Shown piece by piece: positions 1-9,169 of a stretch of 32,153 nucleotides of DNA. Positions within the stretch are counted from its first letter, which is position 1, and each line of letters begins with the position of its first letter. Made by a program: the position numbers and the translations under genes. The notes under the pieces were generated by a model. That model saw nothing but the letters and a program-made list of their open reading frames with translations, was not told the origin of the DNA and made no database searches. Origin of the DNA: an uncultured Burkholderiales bacterium (lineage in GTDB: Bacteria; Pseudomonadota; Gammaproteobacteria; Burkholderiales; Burkholderiaceae_C); the NCBI GenBank assembly GCA_903892175.1, contig CAITHK010000014.1:1-32153 (forward strand). The letters are read 5' to 3'.

Positions 1-17
1 GATGCAGCGCGCAGGTC

Positions 18-1559
18 TTAAGCTTCGCGTCGCAAGGCCGGAAACAATATCACATCCCGAATGCTGGGGCTGTCGGTCAGCAACATCATCAGACGGTCAA
101 TGCCGATGCCGCAGCCGCCGGTGGGCGGCATGCCGTATTCCAGCGCACGCACAAAGTCGTGGTCAAAGAACATGGCTTCGTCGTCACCGCTGTCTTTGGC
201 CGCCACTTGGGCTTGGAAGCGGGCAGCTTGGTCTTCGGCATCGTTCAATTCGCTGAAGCCGTTGCCGAACTCGCGGCCCGTGATGTAGAGCTCAAAGCGC
301 TCGGTCACTTCGGGGCGAACATCGCTGGCGCGTGCCAGCGGCGAAATTTCAACCGGGTGTTCGCAAATGAAGGTGGGTTGCCAGAGTTTTTCTTCCACCG
401 TTTCTTCAAAGTACATCACTTGCAAGCTGGCCAAGCTGCGTGTGCTGAGCTTGTCTTTGTCTTCTTTGAAGCCCAATTTTTTCAGCGCATCAATCAACCA
501 TTCTGGGTTGCCCACATTGTCGCCCGCATCGGTGTATTTCAAAATCGCTTCAGGGATGGTCAATCGCTCGAACGGTTGGCTCAAATCCACCGGCTTGCCA
601 CTGTAGGTCAGCAGCAAAGTGCCTGCGGCTTTGAGGGCCGCGTCGCGCACCAACTCTTCGGTGAAGTGCATCAGGTCTTGGTAATTCCAATACGCCGCAT
701 AGAACTCCATCATGGTGAACTCTGGGTTGTGGCGCACCGAAATGCCTTCGTTGCGGAAGTTGCGGTTGATCTCGAACACGCGTTCAAAACCACCCACGAT
801 CAAGCGCTTGAGGTACAGCTCAGGCGCAATGCGCAAAAACATTTCTTGGTCCAACGCGTTGTGGTGCGTGGTGAACGGTTTGGCATTGGCGCCCCCTGGG
901 ATGGGGTGCAGCATGGGCGTCTCAACTTCCAAGAAGTTGTGTTGCACCATGAACTCACGTATGCCACTGACCGCTTTGCTGCGCGCCACAAAACGCTTGC
1001 GCGCAGTCTCGTCGGTCATCAAATCGATGTAGCGCTGGCGGTACTTGATCTCTTGGTCGTGCACGCCATGAAACTTGTCGGGCATCGGGCGCAAGCTTTT
1101 GGTGAGCATGCGAATGCTGCTGGCGTGGATCGACAACTCGCCGGTACGGGTTTTGAACAACTTGCCTTCACAGGCCACGATGTCGCCCAGGTCCCAGTGC
1201 TTGAAGTCGGCGTAGATGTCTTCGCCCACATCGTCGCGGGTGACGTAAATCTGAATGCGCCCGGTGCTGTCTTGCAGCGTGGCAAAACTGGCCTTGCCCA
1301 TCACGCGTTTGAGCATCATGCGACCTGCCACTTTGGCCAACTGGCCTTCCTCGGTCAGCACCTCGGCTGTTTTGTCGCCATGCAACTCATGCAAGGTGGC
1401 GGCGTGGTGCGCGGGTTTGAAGTCGTTGGGAAACGCCACGCCGAGGCCCTGGGCCTGCCGCTCGCGAATCGCTTTGAGCTTTTCTCGGCGCTCGGCAATG
1501 AGTTGGTTTTCGTCGACGGGAGCGGCTTCAGGAGCGGTGGGGGTGTGGGTGTTAGACAT
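18..1559 (-). CDS. lysS: Lysyl-tRNA synthetase, class II
   Basis: Charges tRNA-Lys with lysine in the cytoplasm for translation. The 513-residue protein has the usual length. An N-terminal anticodon-binding OB fold lies at about residues 85-185 ([14 protein letters not shown] onward). The class II catalytic core follows, with motif 2 ([14 protein letters not shown]) and the C-terminal motif 3 ([14 protein letters not shown], then SIRDVILFP). The ATG start gives a typical variable N-terminal tail ([14 protein letters not shown]), but the sequence before it is pyrimidine-rich and has no clear Shine-Dalgarno site. It is the last gene visible in the minus-strand series and follows accD across a 102-bp gap containing a heptamer repeat and a hairpin. 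Identification is secure; the exact start is slightly less so. Confidence 0.97.
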   Translation of the reverse strand: MSNTHTPTAPEAAPVDENQLIAERREKLKAIRERQAQGLGVAFPNDFKPAHHAATLHELHGDKTAEVLTEEGQLAKVAGRMMLKRVMGKASFATLQDSTGRIQIYVTRDDVGEDIYADFKHWDLGDIVACEGKLFKTRTGELSIHASSIRMLTKSLRPMPDKFHGVHDQEIKYRQRYIDLMTDETARKRFVARSKAVSGIREFMVQHNFLEVETPMLHPIPGGANAKPFTTHHNALDQEMFLRIAPELYLKRLIVGGFERVFEINRNFRNEGISVRHNPEFTMMEFYAAYWNYQDLMHFTEELVRDAALKAAGTLLLTYSGKPVDLSQPFERLTIPEAILKYTDAGDNVGNPEWLIDALKKLGFKEDKDKLSTRSLASLQVMYFEETVEEKLWQPTFICEHPVEISPLARASDVRPEVTERFELYITGREFGNGFSELNDAEDQAARFQAQVAAKDSGDDEAMFFDHDFVRALEYGMPPTGGCGIGIDRLMMLLTDSPSIRDVILFPALRREA

Positions 1560-1588
1560 CGAGAGGGGACAGAGGGGTAGAGGAATGG

Positions 1589-1606
1589 GGCTGAGTCAAC
1601 TCAGCC
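1589..1606. repeat. Inverted repeat in the accD-lysS gap
   Basis: GGCTGAGT and ACTCAGCC form perfect 8-bp arms around a two-base centre. No T-run follows on the minus strand, so it is not a classical intrinsic terminator. It could be an operator or an mRNA-stabilising hairpin just upstream of lysS. Confidence 0.6.
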
Positions 1607-1618
1607 GAGTGCCATTTA

Positions 1619-1653
1619 CGAAGTGCGAAGTGCGAAGTGCGAAGTGCGAAGTG
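1619..1653. repeat. Five tandem copies of the heptamer CGAAGTG
   Basis: Five exact head-to-tail copies of CGAAGTG (CACTTCG on the minus strand) lie between the accD stop and lysS. The unit is 7 bp, so a change in copy number would alter spacing but not a reading frame. It looks like a slipped-strand microsatellite. Confidence 0.95.
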
Positions 1654-1661
1654 TCGAGTGC

Positions 1662-2534
1662 TTAGCTCACCGCATCCGCCGGCTGGCGCTGCAACATGGC
1701 CAAGGTGTTGGCAATGGTTTTGCGCAGTTCACGGCGGTCGCAAATGAAGTCAATCGCGCCTTTGGTTTGCAAGAACTCAGCACGTTGAAAGCCCTCAGGC
1801 AAGGTCACGCGTACGGTGCTTTCAATCACGCGTGGGCCGGCAAAGCCAATCAAGGCTTTGGGTTCGGCAATCACCACGTCACCCACAAAGGCAAAGCCGG
1901 CCGACACGCCGCCCATGGTGGGGTCGGTCAACACGCTGATGAAGGGCAAGCCCTTCTTGGCCAAACGGGTCAGCGATGCGTTGGTTTTGGCCATTTGCAT
2001 CAGTGACAGCAAGCCTTCTTGCATGCGCGCGCCACCCGTGGCGGTGAAGCAAATGAACGGCACTTTTTGCTCGATGGCGGTGTGCACGCCGCGCACAAAG
2101 CGCTCGCCCACCACCGAACCCATCGAGCCGCCCATGAAGTCGAATTCAAAGCAAGCCGCCACCACGTTGATGCTGTGCACCGCGCCACCCATCACCACCA
2201 GCGCATCGGTCTCGCCGGTGTTGCTCATGGCTTCTTTCAGGCGCTCGGGGTATTTGCGGCTGTCTTTGAATTTCAACGCATCCACAGGCACCACTTCTTG
2301 GCCTATCTCGTAACGGCCTTCACCGTCCAAGAATGCGTCCAGGCGTTGGCGCGCCCCAATGCGCAGGTGGTGGCTGCAACTGGGGCACACGTTTTGGTTT
2401 TGCGCCAGGTCGGTGTTGTAGAGCACGGTTTCGCAACTGGGGCACTTGACCCACACGCCTTCGGGCACGCTGCGGCGATCTGCCGGGTCGGTGTGCTGAA
2501 TCTTGGGGGGCAGTAATTTTTCGAGCCAACTCAT
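1662..2534 (-). CDS. accD: Acetyl-CoA carboxylase carboxyltransferase subunit beta
   Basis: Beta subunit of the carboxyltransferase half of acetyl-CoA carboxylase. With AccA it transfers carboxyl from biotinyl-AccB to acetyl-CoA, giving malonyl-CoA for fatty acid synthesis. The 290-residue length is normal. The N-terminal four-cysteine zinc ribbon is visible at about residues 30-55 ([10 protein letters not shown] and CPSCSHH), followed by the crotonase-like carboxyltransferase domain with [12 protein letters not shown] and [13 protein letters not shown]. It starts at ATG 76 bp after trpA and belongs to the same minus-strand series. The trpFBA-accD linkage is common in proteobacteria. Confidence 0.97.
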   Translation of the reverse strand: MSWLEKLLPPKIQHTDPADRRSVPEGVWVKCPSCETVLYNTDLAQNQNVCPSCSHHLRIGARQRLDAFLDGEGRYEIGQEVVPVDALKFKDSRKYPERLKEAMSNTGETDALVVMGGAVHSINVVAACFEFDFMGGSMGSVVGERFVRGVHTAIEQKVPFICFTATGGARMQEGLLSLMQMAKTNASLTRLAKKGLPFISVLTDPTMGGVSAGFAFVGDVVIAEPKALIGFAGPRVIESTVRVTLPEGFQRAEFLQTKGAIDFICDRRELRKTIANTLAMLQRQPADAVS

Positions 2535-2610
2535 GGTGAGCCTTTCGTCAGATCTGAATGGATTGATTTTAGTCGCCAGGGCGACGCATGCCCGGCCTGC
2601 GCTGGGGGGC

Positions 2611-3420
2611 TCACGCGTCCAAGGCTTGTCGAATGCTCACCAAGAAGTCGTGCGCAGCTTGCACTGCTTGGCCCTCGGGAGCCGCTTCCAGCAACTGGAT
2701 GATGCGGCTGCCAATCACCACCGCGTCGGCCACGCGGCTGACGGCGCGTGCGGTCGTGGCATCACGAATGCCAAAGCCCACACCCACAGGAATGTGCACA
2801 TGCTGGCGAATGCGCGGCAGCATGGCTTCCACCGCATCGGTGTCGAGGTTGCCCGCACCGGTCACCCCTTTGAGCGACACGTAATATACGTAGCCACTGG
2901 CCACACGGGCCACTTGTTCCATGCGTTGGTCGGTGCTGGTGGGGGCGAGCAAGAAAATCAGGTCCATGTTGTGCGCGCGCAGCGTGGCCGCAAAGTCTTC
3001 GCACTCTTCGGGTGGGTAGTCCACGATCAGCACACCGTCCACGCCTGCAGCTGCGGCGTCTTTGACAAATGCATGGGCTCCGTGTTTCAGGTCGTAGCAC
3101 TCCACCGGGTTGGCGTAGCCCATCAAGACCACGGGGGTGGTGCTGTTGGTTTGGCGAAATGTGCGCACCATGTCCAACACTTGGGCGCTGCCAATGTGCA
3201 TGCGCAGTGCCGCTTCACCGGCCTTTTGAATCACCGGGCCATCGGCCATGGGGTCGCTGAACGGCACCCCCAACTCAATGATGTCGGCTCCTGCATCGAC
3301 CATGCCGTGCATCAGTGCAGGGGTGATGTCGGCTTGGGGAAAACCGGCCATCACATAGGGAATCAAGGCTTTGCGGCCTTGGACTTTGAGGGCCGAGAGG
3401 GTGACGTCGATGCGGCTCAT
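2611..3420 (-). CDS. trpA: Tryptophan synthase alpha subunit
   Basis: Cleaves indole-3-glycerol phosphate to indole and glyceraldehyde 3-phosphate and channels indole to TrpB. The ORF track extends this frame to 3870, but the real start is the ATG of [12 protein letters not shown], whose A overlaps the trpB stop in an ATGA junction. This gives 269 residues, the family norm. The catalytic glutamate and aspartate are in [16 protein letters not shown] (about residues 48-63), and the phosphate-binding glycine-rich loop GVGFGIRD is near residue 210. The four-base overlap implies translational coupling to trpB, as expected for a stoichiometric alpha2beta2 complex. Confidence 0.97.
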   Translation of the reverse strand: MSRIDVTLSALKVQGRKALIPYVMAGFPQADITPALMHGMVDAGADIIELGVPFSDPMADGPVIQKAGEAALRMHIGSAQVLDMVRTFRQTNSTTPVVLMGYANPVECYDLKHGAHAFVKDAAAAGVDGVLIVDYPPEECEDFAATLRAHNMDLIFLLAPTSTDQRMEQVARVASGYVYYVSLKGVTGAGNLDTDAVEAMLPRIRQHVHIPVGVGFGIRDATTARAVSRVADAVVIGSRIIQLLEAAPEGQAVQAAHDFLVSIRQALDA

Positions 3421-4691
3421 TTCGTGACCTTGATGATGTGTTCTGTCGAGCCGCCTTTGACGGACTGTCCTTGACAGCTCGGGCGGCAAAAGAAGTCCGC
3501 GCCGCTCAAGTCGGCCACGGTGCCAATGTCTTTGTCGCCACGCCCCGAGAGGTTGACCAAGATGGACTGGTTGGGCGACATGGTTTTGGCCAGTTGCATG
3601 GCGTAGGCCACGGCGTGGCTCGACTCCAGCGCAGGGATGATGCCCTCGGTGCGGCACAGGTAATGGAAAGCGTCCAAGGCTTCGGTGTCGGTGATGCCCA
3701 CATACTCGGCGCGACCGATGTCTTTGAGAAACGCATGCTCGGGGCCCACGCCTGGATAGTCCAGGCCAGCGCTCACGCTGTGGGTTTCGGTGATTTGGCC
3801 GTTCTCGTCTTGCAAGATGTAGGTGCGGTTGCCGTGCAACACGCCCGGCGCGCCCAGTTGCAGCGAGCACGAGTGCCGATCTGTGTCCATGCCTTCGCCT
3901 GCGGCTTCCACGCCGATCAAGCGTGTTTTTTCAAACGGGATGTAGGGGTAGAAGATGCCCATGGCGTTGCTGCCACCGCCCACGCAGGCCATCACCACAT
4001 CGGGTTGTGCGCCCTGATGCATCGTGGGCATTTGCGTGATGCATTCTTCGCCGATCACACTTTGAAAGTCGCGCACCATCATCGGGTAAGGGTGTGGGCC
4101 CGCTACGGTGCCAATGATGTAGAAGGTGTTGTCGACATTGGCCACCCAGTCGCGCATGGCTTCGTTCAGGGCGTCTTTGAGCGTGCGGCTGCCGCTCTCG
4201 ACGGGCACCACGGTGGCGCCCAACAGCTTCATGCGGTACACGTTGGGACTTTGGCGTTTCACGTCTTCCGCGCCCATGTACACCACGCATTGCAGGCCAT
4301 AGCGCGCGCAAATGGTGGCCGTGGCCACGCCGTGTTGGCCAGCACCGGTCTCGGCAATCACGCGGGGCTTGCCCATGCGCTTGGCCAGCATGGCTTGGCC
4401 AATGGTGTTGTTGATTTTGTGCGCGCCGGTGTGGTTGAGGTCTTCGCGCTTGAGGTAAATCTGTGCGCCTCCCATTTCACGGCTCATGCGGGCAGCGTGG
4501 TAAATCGGGGAGGGGCGTCCCACAAAGTGGGCCAACTCGCTTTTGAACTCGGCGATGAAGGCCGGGTCATGTTGGTACTTGGCGTAAGCCTCTTTCAGCT
4601 CTTCAATCGCATGGGTCAGGGTTTCGCTGACAAAGCTGCCGCCGTAATTGCCAAAGTGGCCGCGTGCATCGGGTTGTTGGTAGTTCGACAT
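3417..4691 (-). CDS. trpB: Tryptophan synthase beta chain
   Basis: PLP enzyme that condenses indole with L-serine to make tryptophan. The 424-residue protein has the PLP-binding lysine in [10 protein letters not shown] (about residue 90), [10 protein letters not shown], and the glycine-rich phosphate-binding loop [10 protein letters not shown]. The C-terminus continues somewhat past the usual end (about 20 residues after LSGRGDKD...), which is common in this group. The start ATG is preceded by a modest purine site (GCAGG). It sits 69 bp downstream of trpF, and that gap contains terminator-like structure. It overlaps trpA by ATGA. Confidence 0.97.
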   Translation of the reverse strand: MSNYQQPDARGHFGNYGGSFVSETLTHAIEELKEAYAKYQHDPAFIAEFKSELAHFVGRPSPIYHAARMSREMGGAQIYLKREDLNHTGAHKINNTIGQAMLAKRMGKPRVIAETGAGQHGVATATICARYGLQCVVYMGAEDVKRQSPNVYRMKLLGATVVPVESGSRTLKDALNEAMRDWVANVDNTFYIIGTVAGPHPYPMMVRDFQSVIGEECITQMPTMHQGAQPDVVMACVGGGSNAMGIFYPYIPFEKTRLIGVEAAGEGMDTDRHSCSLQLGAPGVLHGNRTYILQDENGQITETHSVSAGLDYPGVGPEHAFLKDIGRAEYVGITDTEALDAFHYLCRTEGIIPALESSHAVAYAMQLAKTMSPNQSILVNLSGRGDKDIGTVADLSGADFFCRPSCQGQSVKGGSTEHIIKVTK

Positions 4692-4703
4692 AAAGGTGCC
4701 TGC

Positions 4704-4759
4704 AAAAAAGGTGGGGTTCGACCCCCAGCGCTTTGAAAAAGAAAAAGCTCAGCGCTGGG
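4704..4759 (-). promoter_or_regulatory. Attenuator-like competing hairpins between trpF and trpB
   Basis: Read on the minus strand directly after the trpF stop, CCCAGCGCT can pair with AGCGCTGGG (perfect 9 bp, 18-base loop). The TGGGG at the end of the second arm can instead pair with CCCCA (loop GTCGAA), followed by CC and six Ts, which is an intrinsic-terminator shape. The two stems share GGG and are mutually exclusive. They sit about 13 nt before the trpB ATG. The structure is seen directly; its function is inferred. Confidence 0.5.
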
Positions 4760-4760
4760 T

Positions 4761-5453
4761 TCAGTGCGCGTCTGAACGCGCGTGGTGGGCGTCTGCGGCA
4801 CGCACAGCGTCAGTGAACGCGCGAATCATGACGGGGTCTTTGATGCCTTTGGCCGACTCCACGCCAGAGCTCACGTCCACCGCCAGCGACAAGCCGCGGT
4901 CACGCAAGGCGTGCAGACCGTCTGTCACGTTGGCAGCGTTGAGTCCACCAGACAAGACGAGGTGAGCGTTGACGTTTTGAGGAAGCTGTGACCAATTGAA
5001 TGCCTTGCCGCCGCCGCCGTAACCGTCGACGTGGGCGTCGAGCAGCACCGCTTGGGCGTCTTTGTAATCGTGGGCGTATTTTAAGAGGTCAAACGGGGCT
5101 TCGCCTGCAGCGGGTTCAAGCGGAATGCGGGCCGCCCGAATCCAGCGTCGCCCCATCCGTTGGGCAATCTGGCGGCACTGCTCGGGCGTCTCGTCGCCAT
5201 GAAATTGCAGCCAAGCACCCTGCACCCGCAAGCAGGCTTGCGCAATGGCTTCGCACGACTCGTTGACGAACAGCAGCACGGGGGTGACAAAGGCTGGCAA
5301 GCGTTGGGCCAACTCCGCTGCGCGTTCCGCAGTAACGGCACGCGCACTGGGTGGGTACAGCACAAAGCCCACCGCATCGACGCCTGCCGCCACCGCAGCG
5401 TCAACGTCTTGCTCTCGGGTTAAACCACAAATTTTGATGCGGGTTCGGTTCAT
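4761..5453 (-). CDS. trpF: Phosphoribosylanthranilate isomerase
   Basis: Performs the Amadori isomerisation of phosphoribosylanthranilate to CdRP, the third step after chorismate in tryptophan synthesis. At 230 residues it is a stand-alone (beta/alpha)8 barrel of normal length. The signature KICGLTREQD with the general-base cysteine is at residues 7-16, GFVLYPPSARAV follows, and the catalytic aspartate is probably in LLDAHVDGYGGGGKAFNW. The start ATG overlaps the truA stop as ATGA, so it is likely translationally coupled to truA. An unusually structured 69-bp gap separates it from trpB. Confidence 0.95.
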   Translation of the reverse strand: MNRTRIKICGLTREQDVDAAVAAGVDAVGFVLYPPSARAVTAERAAELAQRLPAFVTPVLLFVNESCEAIAQACLRVQGAWLQFHGDETPEQCRQIAQRMGRRWIRAARIPLEPAAGEAPFDLLKYAHDYKDAQAVLLDAHVDGYGGGGKAFNWSQLPQNVNAHLVLSGGLNAANVTDGLHALRDRGLSLAVDVSSGVESAKGIKDPVMIRAFTDAVRAADAHHARSDAH

Positions 5454-6247
5454 GGCAAACCATCATACGCAGGCGCTCCAGTAGGCAAGCCCCACTGGGC
5501 ATCGTACTGCGGTCCTAAAAAATACAAACCATCGGGGCTGAAGGTGCGGCTGGCAGCGTCGCGGCTGCGCGCGGCCAACACCTCGGCCATCCACTCGGGC
5601 GGGTGGGTGCCTTCACCAATCGGAACCAAACAACCCATCAAGTTGCGGATCATGTGGTGTAGGAACGCATTGGCTTCAAATTCAAAGCGCCAATAGGCGG
5701 AGTGGGGTTGGGTGCTGCGCCGCGTGATGCGCAAGCTGCGCAGCGTTTTGACGGGGCTCAGCGCCTGGCAGCTGGAGGCCCGAAACGAGGTGAAGTCGTG
5801 CTCGCCCAACACGTATCCAGCTGCTTGCTGCATAGCTTCGAGGTTGAGCGCTCGGTACACCCAACCCACGCGACCCAGCTCCACACTGGGCCGTACCGGT
5901 GACTCCAACAACACATAGGCATAGCGGCGTGAGAGTGCGCTGCCGCGGCAGTGAAAGTCTCGGGGTACTTCTTGCGCCCACTGAACCGCAATGTCGAGTG
6001 GCAAGAAACTGTTGGTGCCACGCACCCATGAATAAGGGTCGCGCGCCAACTCGGTGTCAAAGTGAATCACTTGCATCAAGCCATGCACACCTGAATCTGT
6101 GCGGCCTGCGCACAGCGTTTGAACCCGTGTGGTGGTGAATTTCTGCAATGCCGTTTCAAGACGGTCTTGCACTGTTTTGCCCGAGAGCTGGCTTTGCCAG
6201 CCTTCGTAGGCTTGGCCGTTGTAGCTCAAGCCCATGGCGATACGCAT
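5450..6247 (-). CDS. truA: tRNA pseudouridine(38-40) synthase
   Basis: Converts uridines 38-40 in the anticodon arm of many tRNAs to pseudouridine. The 265-residue length is standard. The catalytic aspartate lies in CAGRTDSGVHG (about residue 52), and FHCRGSALSRRYAY and the late HHMIRNLMG motif are also typical. It begins 5 bp after the fimV stop and overlaps trpF by ATGA, so fimV-truA-trpF are tightly packed. This order is conserved in related bacteria. Confidence 0.96.
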   Translation of the reverse strand: MRIAMGLSYNGQAYEGWQSQLSGKTVQDRLETALQKFTTTRVQTLCAGRTDSGVHGLMQVIHFDTELARDPYSWVRGTNSFLPLDIAVQWAQEVPRDFHCRGSALSRRYAYVLLESPVRPSVELGRVGWVYRALNLEAMQQAAGYVLGEHDFTSFRASSCQALSPVKTLRSLRITRRSTQPHSAYWRFEFEANAFLHHMIRNLMGCLVPIGEGTHPPEWMAEVLAARSRDAASRTFSPDGLYFLGPQYDAQWGLPTGAPAYDGLP

Positions 6248-6252
6248 GGGTT

Positions 6253-7779
6253 TTAACCTCGCTCAGCCAGCCATTGCTTGGCACGGGCTTTCACCTCGCC
6301 TTTGGCTTCGCTGACCACTTCTTCCATCAGCGCGCGGCTGGTGTGCAACTGGCCGAGCTTCCAGAGTTCTTCTGCCAAATCCATGCGCACTTGGAAAGGG
6401 TTGGGTTTGGTCGGTTGGTCTAAGTCCAGCGAGATGTCTGGAATGTCCAGGGTCGGACGTGCCGGTTGGGCTTGTGGCGCAACCGGTGTGTCGGGTTTGG
6501 ATTCCTCTGCCGCAGTCGAAGGCGCGGCGGTGACCGGGGCCATGCTGGGTACAAACTGCGGCTCGAGATCATCGACGTTGGGAAGATCCAAATCGAACTT
6601 CACATTCAGTGGAGGTAGGCCTTGGATGTTGTCACCCTGCAGGCGACTGGCACGTCGAATCCAAAGGCCAATCAAGACCAACAAAGCGATGAAACCTCCC
6701 GCACCGATAGGTGCCATGGGGTGATGGGTCAGTTGACTCAGCCAGTCTTTGGGCTCTGCTTGGGTGGGCAGATCGGCTTCGATGCCTGCCGAGGCCACGT
6801 TGGCCGTGGCCGCAGCGATCTTGCCCAGCTCTGCAATATTGCGCCCCATTTCAGCGGCACGGCTGGCCACTTCTTGGGCTTGGCGCTGTTGTGCCAACTT
6901 GTCTTCCACGCCGCCTTGTGTGGGCTTGGTCAGCGTGAGTTTGTCTTCTTTGGTGCTGGCCTTTTTGTTTTGCACGCGCGCTTCCAATTTGCCTGAGCTG
7001 TCGCGGCTGGCTTTGGGTGCTGTGCCACCTGGGGCGCGAGCCGCCAATTCGGCACGATAGGCCTGGAAGTTGGCGGTTTGCACCTGAATTTCTTTGCGCG
7101 CTTCTTCGCGCGACAAGGACCTGGCATCTTGCTCGGACGGCATGCTCAACAACGAGCCCGACTTCAGACGGTTCACGTTCGCGTCCACGAACGCATCGGG
7201 GTTGCTGCGCAGCATGGCGGCCAACATTTGGTCCAGCGACACATTGGCTGATTTATTGCGGGCGGCCAACTCGCTGGCCGTGTCACCACGCTGAACTTGG
7301 ATGGCCTGGATGCCACCGCTCAATGCCGTGGGCGAGCTGGCTGAGGGTTGACGTCCGTCGTCCATCGACAAGCTGATGGCGCGCAGCAAGCGGCCATTTG
7401 CCCAGCGCAAGTCCAGCAACACGTCCAGGAAGTTGCTGGAGACCATTTGCTGGCTGGTGATGGACAAGTAGGGTCGCCCATCGTTGCGTTTGAGCAGTTT
7501 GACTTGGATCTCTAGTGCCGCACCTTGGCTGGTCGGCACCTCGAGTTTGGTGGCCTTGTAAACGTCTGAACTGGCCAGTGCCGCTTGGAAGTTGACCTGT
7601 TCCGCCGCTGACATGTCCACAATCTCAATTTCAGCTTTGAGGGCTTCACCTTGTTTGGACTGCACCACAGGGCGACTCAAAGTCAGCGCTTGCGCACTGC
7701 CCAACAGGGTCAAAGACAGGGCCGCCCACAACGCTGAGCGTTGGAACAGGTTGGATGCTGGGCGGAGGTCTCTGGTCAT
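6253..7779 (-). CDS. fimV: FimV-like LysM membrane protein
   Basis: Peptidoglycan-associated inner-membrane protein of the FimV/HubP group, which organises the cell pole and supports type IV pili in relatives. The 508 residues hold an N-terminal signal segment (LWAALSLTLLGSAQA), the FimV N-terminal domain (TLSRPVVQSKQGEALKAEIE), and a LysM-like stretch near residues 155-215 (VQRGDTASELAARN). A charged linker, one transmembrane helix near residue 355 (GGFIALLVLIGLWI), an acidic and proline-rich cytoplasmic part, and a conserved C-terminal FimV motif (MDLAEELWKLGQLHTSRALMEEVV) follow. It is much shorter than Pseudomonas FimV because the repetitive acidic region is reduced. It starts 24 bp downstream of asd. 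Confidence 0.85.
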   Translation of the reverse strand: MTRDLRPASNLFQRSALWAALSLTLLGSAQALTLSRPVVQSKQGEALKAEIEIVDMSAAEQVNFQAALASSDVYKATKLEVPTSQGAALEIQVKLLKRNDGRPYLSITSQQMVSSNFLDVLLDLRWANGRLLRAISLSMDDGRQPSASSPTALSGGIQAIQVQRGDTASELAARNKSANVSLDQMLAAMLRSNPDAFVDANVNRLKSGSLLSMPSEQDARSLSREEARKEIQVQTANFQAYRAELAARAPGGTAPKASRDSSGKLEARVQNKKASTKEDKLTLTKPTQGGVEDKLAQQRQAQEVASRAAEMGRNIAELGKIAAATANVASAGIEADLPTQAEPKDWLSQLTHHPMAPIGAGGFIALLVLIGLWIRRASRLQGDNIQGLPPLNVKFDLDLPNVDDLEPQFVPSMAPVTAAPSTAAEESKPDTPVAPQAQPARPTLDIPDISLDLDQPTKPNPFQVRMDLAEELWKLGQLHTSRALMEEVVSEAKGEVKARAKQWLAERG

Positions 7780-7803
7780 GTTCAGAATGGTAGCGGGTTT
7801 ATT

Positions 7804-8934
7804 TCATCGCTCGAGCAAGATGCGCAGCATGCGGCGCAGGGGTTCGGCAGCGCCCCACAGCAATTGATCGCCGACGGTGAAGGCGCCCAAATAATCGTTG
7901 CCCATCGCCAGTTTGTGCAAGCGGCCCACTGGGACGGTCAAGGTGCCAGTGACGGCGGCAGGCGTGAGCTCACGCTCAGAGATGTCACGTTGGTTGGGCA
8001 CGACTTTGACCCAGTCGTTGGCTTGAGCCAAGATCGACTCAATTTCATCCATGGGCACATCTTGCTTGAGCTTGATGGTCAAGCCCTGCGAGTGGCAACG
8101 CATGGCGCCAATGCGCACGCACAAGCCATCAATCGGGATGCTGCCCGCACTGCGGAAAGCCGGGTTGCCCAAAATCTTGTTGCATTCGGCGCCGCCTTTC
8201 CATTCTTCTTTGCTCTGGCCGTGATCGACCGGCACATCGATCCATGGAATCAAGCTGCCAGCCAAGGCGGTGTTGCGGAAATTTTGGGTGGGGAAGGCAG
8301 CGCTGCGCATGGTGGCCGAGACCTTGCGGTCGATGTCCAAGATGGCAGACGATGGGTTGGCCAAGTCGTCTTTGACGGCATCGTGCAAGGCGCCCATTTG
8401 GCTCAACAGCTCGCGCATGTTTTGAGCGCCAGCACCCGATGCAGCTTGGTAGGTCATGGCGCTGACCCACTCAATCATGTGGTGCTTGAATAAGCCGCCC
8501 ATGGCCATCAACATCAGGCTGACGGTGCAGTTGCCGCCAATCCAGTTTTTGCCGCCTTGGGCGAGGGCGTTGTCGATGACATCGCGGTTGACAGGATCGA
8601 GCACGATCACGGCATCTTCGGCCATGCGCAAGGACGACGCAGCGTCGATCCAGTGGCCCGTCCAACCTGCGGCGCGCAGTTGGGGGTAAACCTCTTTGGT
8701 GTAGTCGCCGCCTTGGCAAGTCAAGATGATGTCGCAGCGCTTGAGTGCAGCGATGTCATGCGCATCTTGCAGGGTGGTTTCGTTTTTGGCTTGTGCAGGG
8801 GCTTGGCCACCTGAGTTGGAGGTAGAGAAAAAGACAGGTTCAATCAGATCAAAGTCTTGTTCTTGAACCATGCGGTCAATCAACACCGAGCCGACCATGC
8901 CGCGCCAACCGACTAAACCTACTAACTTGCTCAT
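7804..8934 (-). CDS. asd: Aspartate-semialdehyde dehydrogenase
   Basis: Reduces aspartyl phosphate to aspartate semialdehyde with NADPH, the branch point to lysine/diaminopimelate, threonine, methionine and isoleucine. At 376 residues it is the long gram-negative form. The Rossmann motif is [13 protein letters not shown] at residues 5-17, the catalytic cysteine is in [12 protein letters not shown] (about residue 135), and the catalytic histidine is in [14 protein letters not shown] (about residue 275). The ATG is preceded by GAAAAGG. A 280-bp leader upstream contains a short peptide rich in aspartate-family residues and competing hairpins, which suggests control by attenuation. Confidence 0.97.
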   Translation of the reverse strand: MSKLVGLVGWRGMVGSVLIDRMVQEQDFDLIEPVFFSTSNSGGQAPAQAKNETTLQDAHDIAALKRCDIILTCQGGDYTKEVYPQLRAAGWTGHWIDAASSLRMAEDAVIVLDPVNRDVIDNALAQGGKNWIGGNCTVSLMLMAMGGLFKHHMIEWVSAMTYQAASGAGAQNMRELLSQMGALHDAVKDDLANPSSAILDIDRKVSATMRSAAFPTQNFRNTALAGSLIPWIDVPVDHGQSKEEWKGGAECNKILGNPAFRSAGSIPIDGLCVRIGAMRCHSQGLTIKLKQDVPMDEIESILAQANDWVKVVPNQRDISERELTPAAVTGTLTVPVGRLHKLAMGNDYLGAFTVGDQLLWGAAEPLRRMLRILLER

Positions 8935-8957
8935 TTCAACGCCTTTTCAACTGCCAT

Positions 8958-9020
8958 AAAAAGTGCCAGACCTGGCTGTGTGCCCGGCTCGTCTGGCCGG
9001 GAGGCGCGCGACGAGCCAGA
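8958..9020 (-). promoter_or_regulatory. Attenuator hairpins upstream of asd
   Basis: After the leader-peptide stop, the minus strand contains TCTGGC (9015-9020), which can pair with GCCAGA (8992-8997). The overlapping GGCTCGTC can pair with GACGAGCC (8986-8993 with 9010-9017, perfect 8 bp). The same downstream GCCAGAC (8991-8997) can instead pair with GTCTGGC (8965-8971), followed by AC and five Ts (8958-8962), a terminator-like end. The upstream pairings exclude the terminator, the classical attenuation layout. Confidence 0.55.
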
Positions 9021-9025
9021 GCGGG

Positions 9026-9130
9026 TTAGCCCTTGATGGTCGTGGTTTTCAAAATGTATGCACGCGAGCTCTCAGCAGCCTGGGCTGCTGGTGAATGGTT
9101 CATGGGGATGAACTGACAGGCGTGAAACAT
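9026..9130 (-). CDS. Putative attenuation leader peptide for asd
   Basis: A 34-codon ORF beginning ATG TTT CAC and ending with codons for YILKTTTIKG then TAA. It is too short for the ORF track. The last ten residues include three threonines, two lysines, two isoleucines and a leucine. Lys, Thr and Ile are end products of the pathway that Asd feeds, as in the E. coli thr operon leader. Its stop lies 5 nt before the first arm of the antiterminator-like stem, so a ribosome at the stop would cover that arm. The ATG is 6 nt after a TACAAT -10-like hexamer, so the message could be leaderless. An internal ATG (MNHSPAAQ) is an alternative start. Confidence 0.5.
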   Translation of the reverse strand: MFHACQFIPMNHSPAAQAAESSRAYILKTTTIKG

Positions 9131-9136
9131 GCTTAG

Positions 9137-9169
9137 ATTGTATCGGATGGCTTTTGGGGCCTGCGTCAA
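9137..9169 (-). promoter_or_regulatory. Candidate promoter for the asd leader
   Basis: On the minus strand TACAAT (9142-9137) matches the sigma-70 -10 at five of six positions. An upstream TTGACG (9169-9164) resembles a -35 but the spacing is 21 bp, longer than ideal. Transcription would begin at about the A of the leader-peptide ATG. Confidence 0.4.

Noticed and set aside
159-1580. 473-codon plus-strand ORF opposite lysS
   Set aside because: It is the mirror of a clear lysS gene; its His/Arg/Gln-rich composition matches no family and it is explained by GC-rich codon usage.
1619-1653. Possible CRISPR or phage attachment repeat
   Set aside because: Units are 7 bp without spacers, and there are no cas, integrase or phage genes.
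2611-3870. 419-codon version of trpA
   Set aside because: The first 150 codons lie inside trpB in another frame; the ATGA junction and family length set the start at 3420.
3438-4736. 432-codon plus-strand ORF opposite trpB
   Set aside because: Antisense shadow of trpB with no recognisable domain, unusual His content and no ribosome site.
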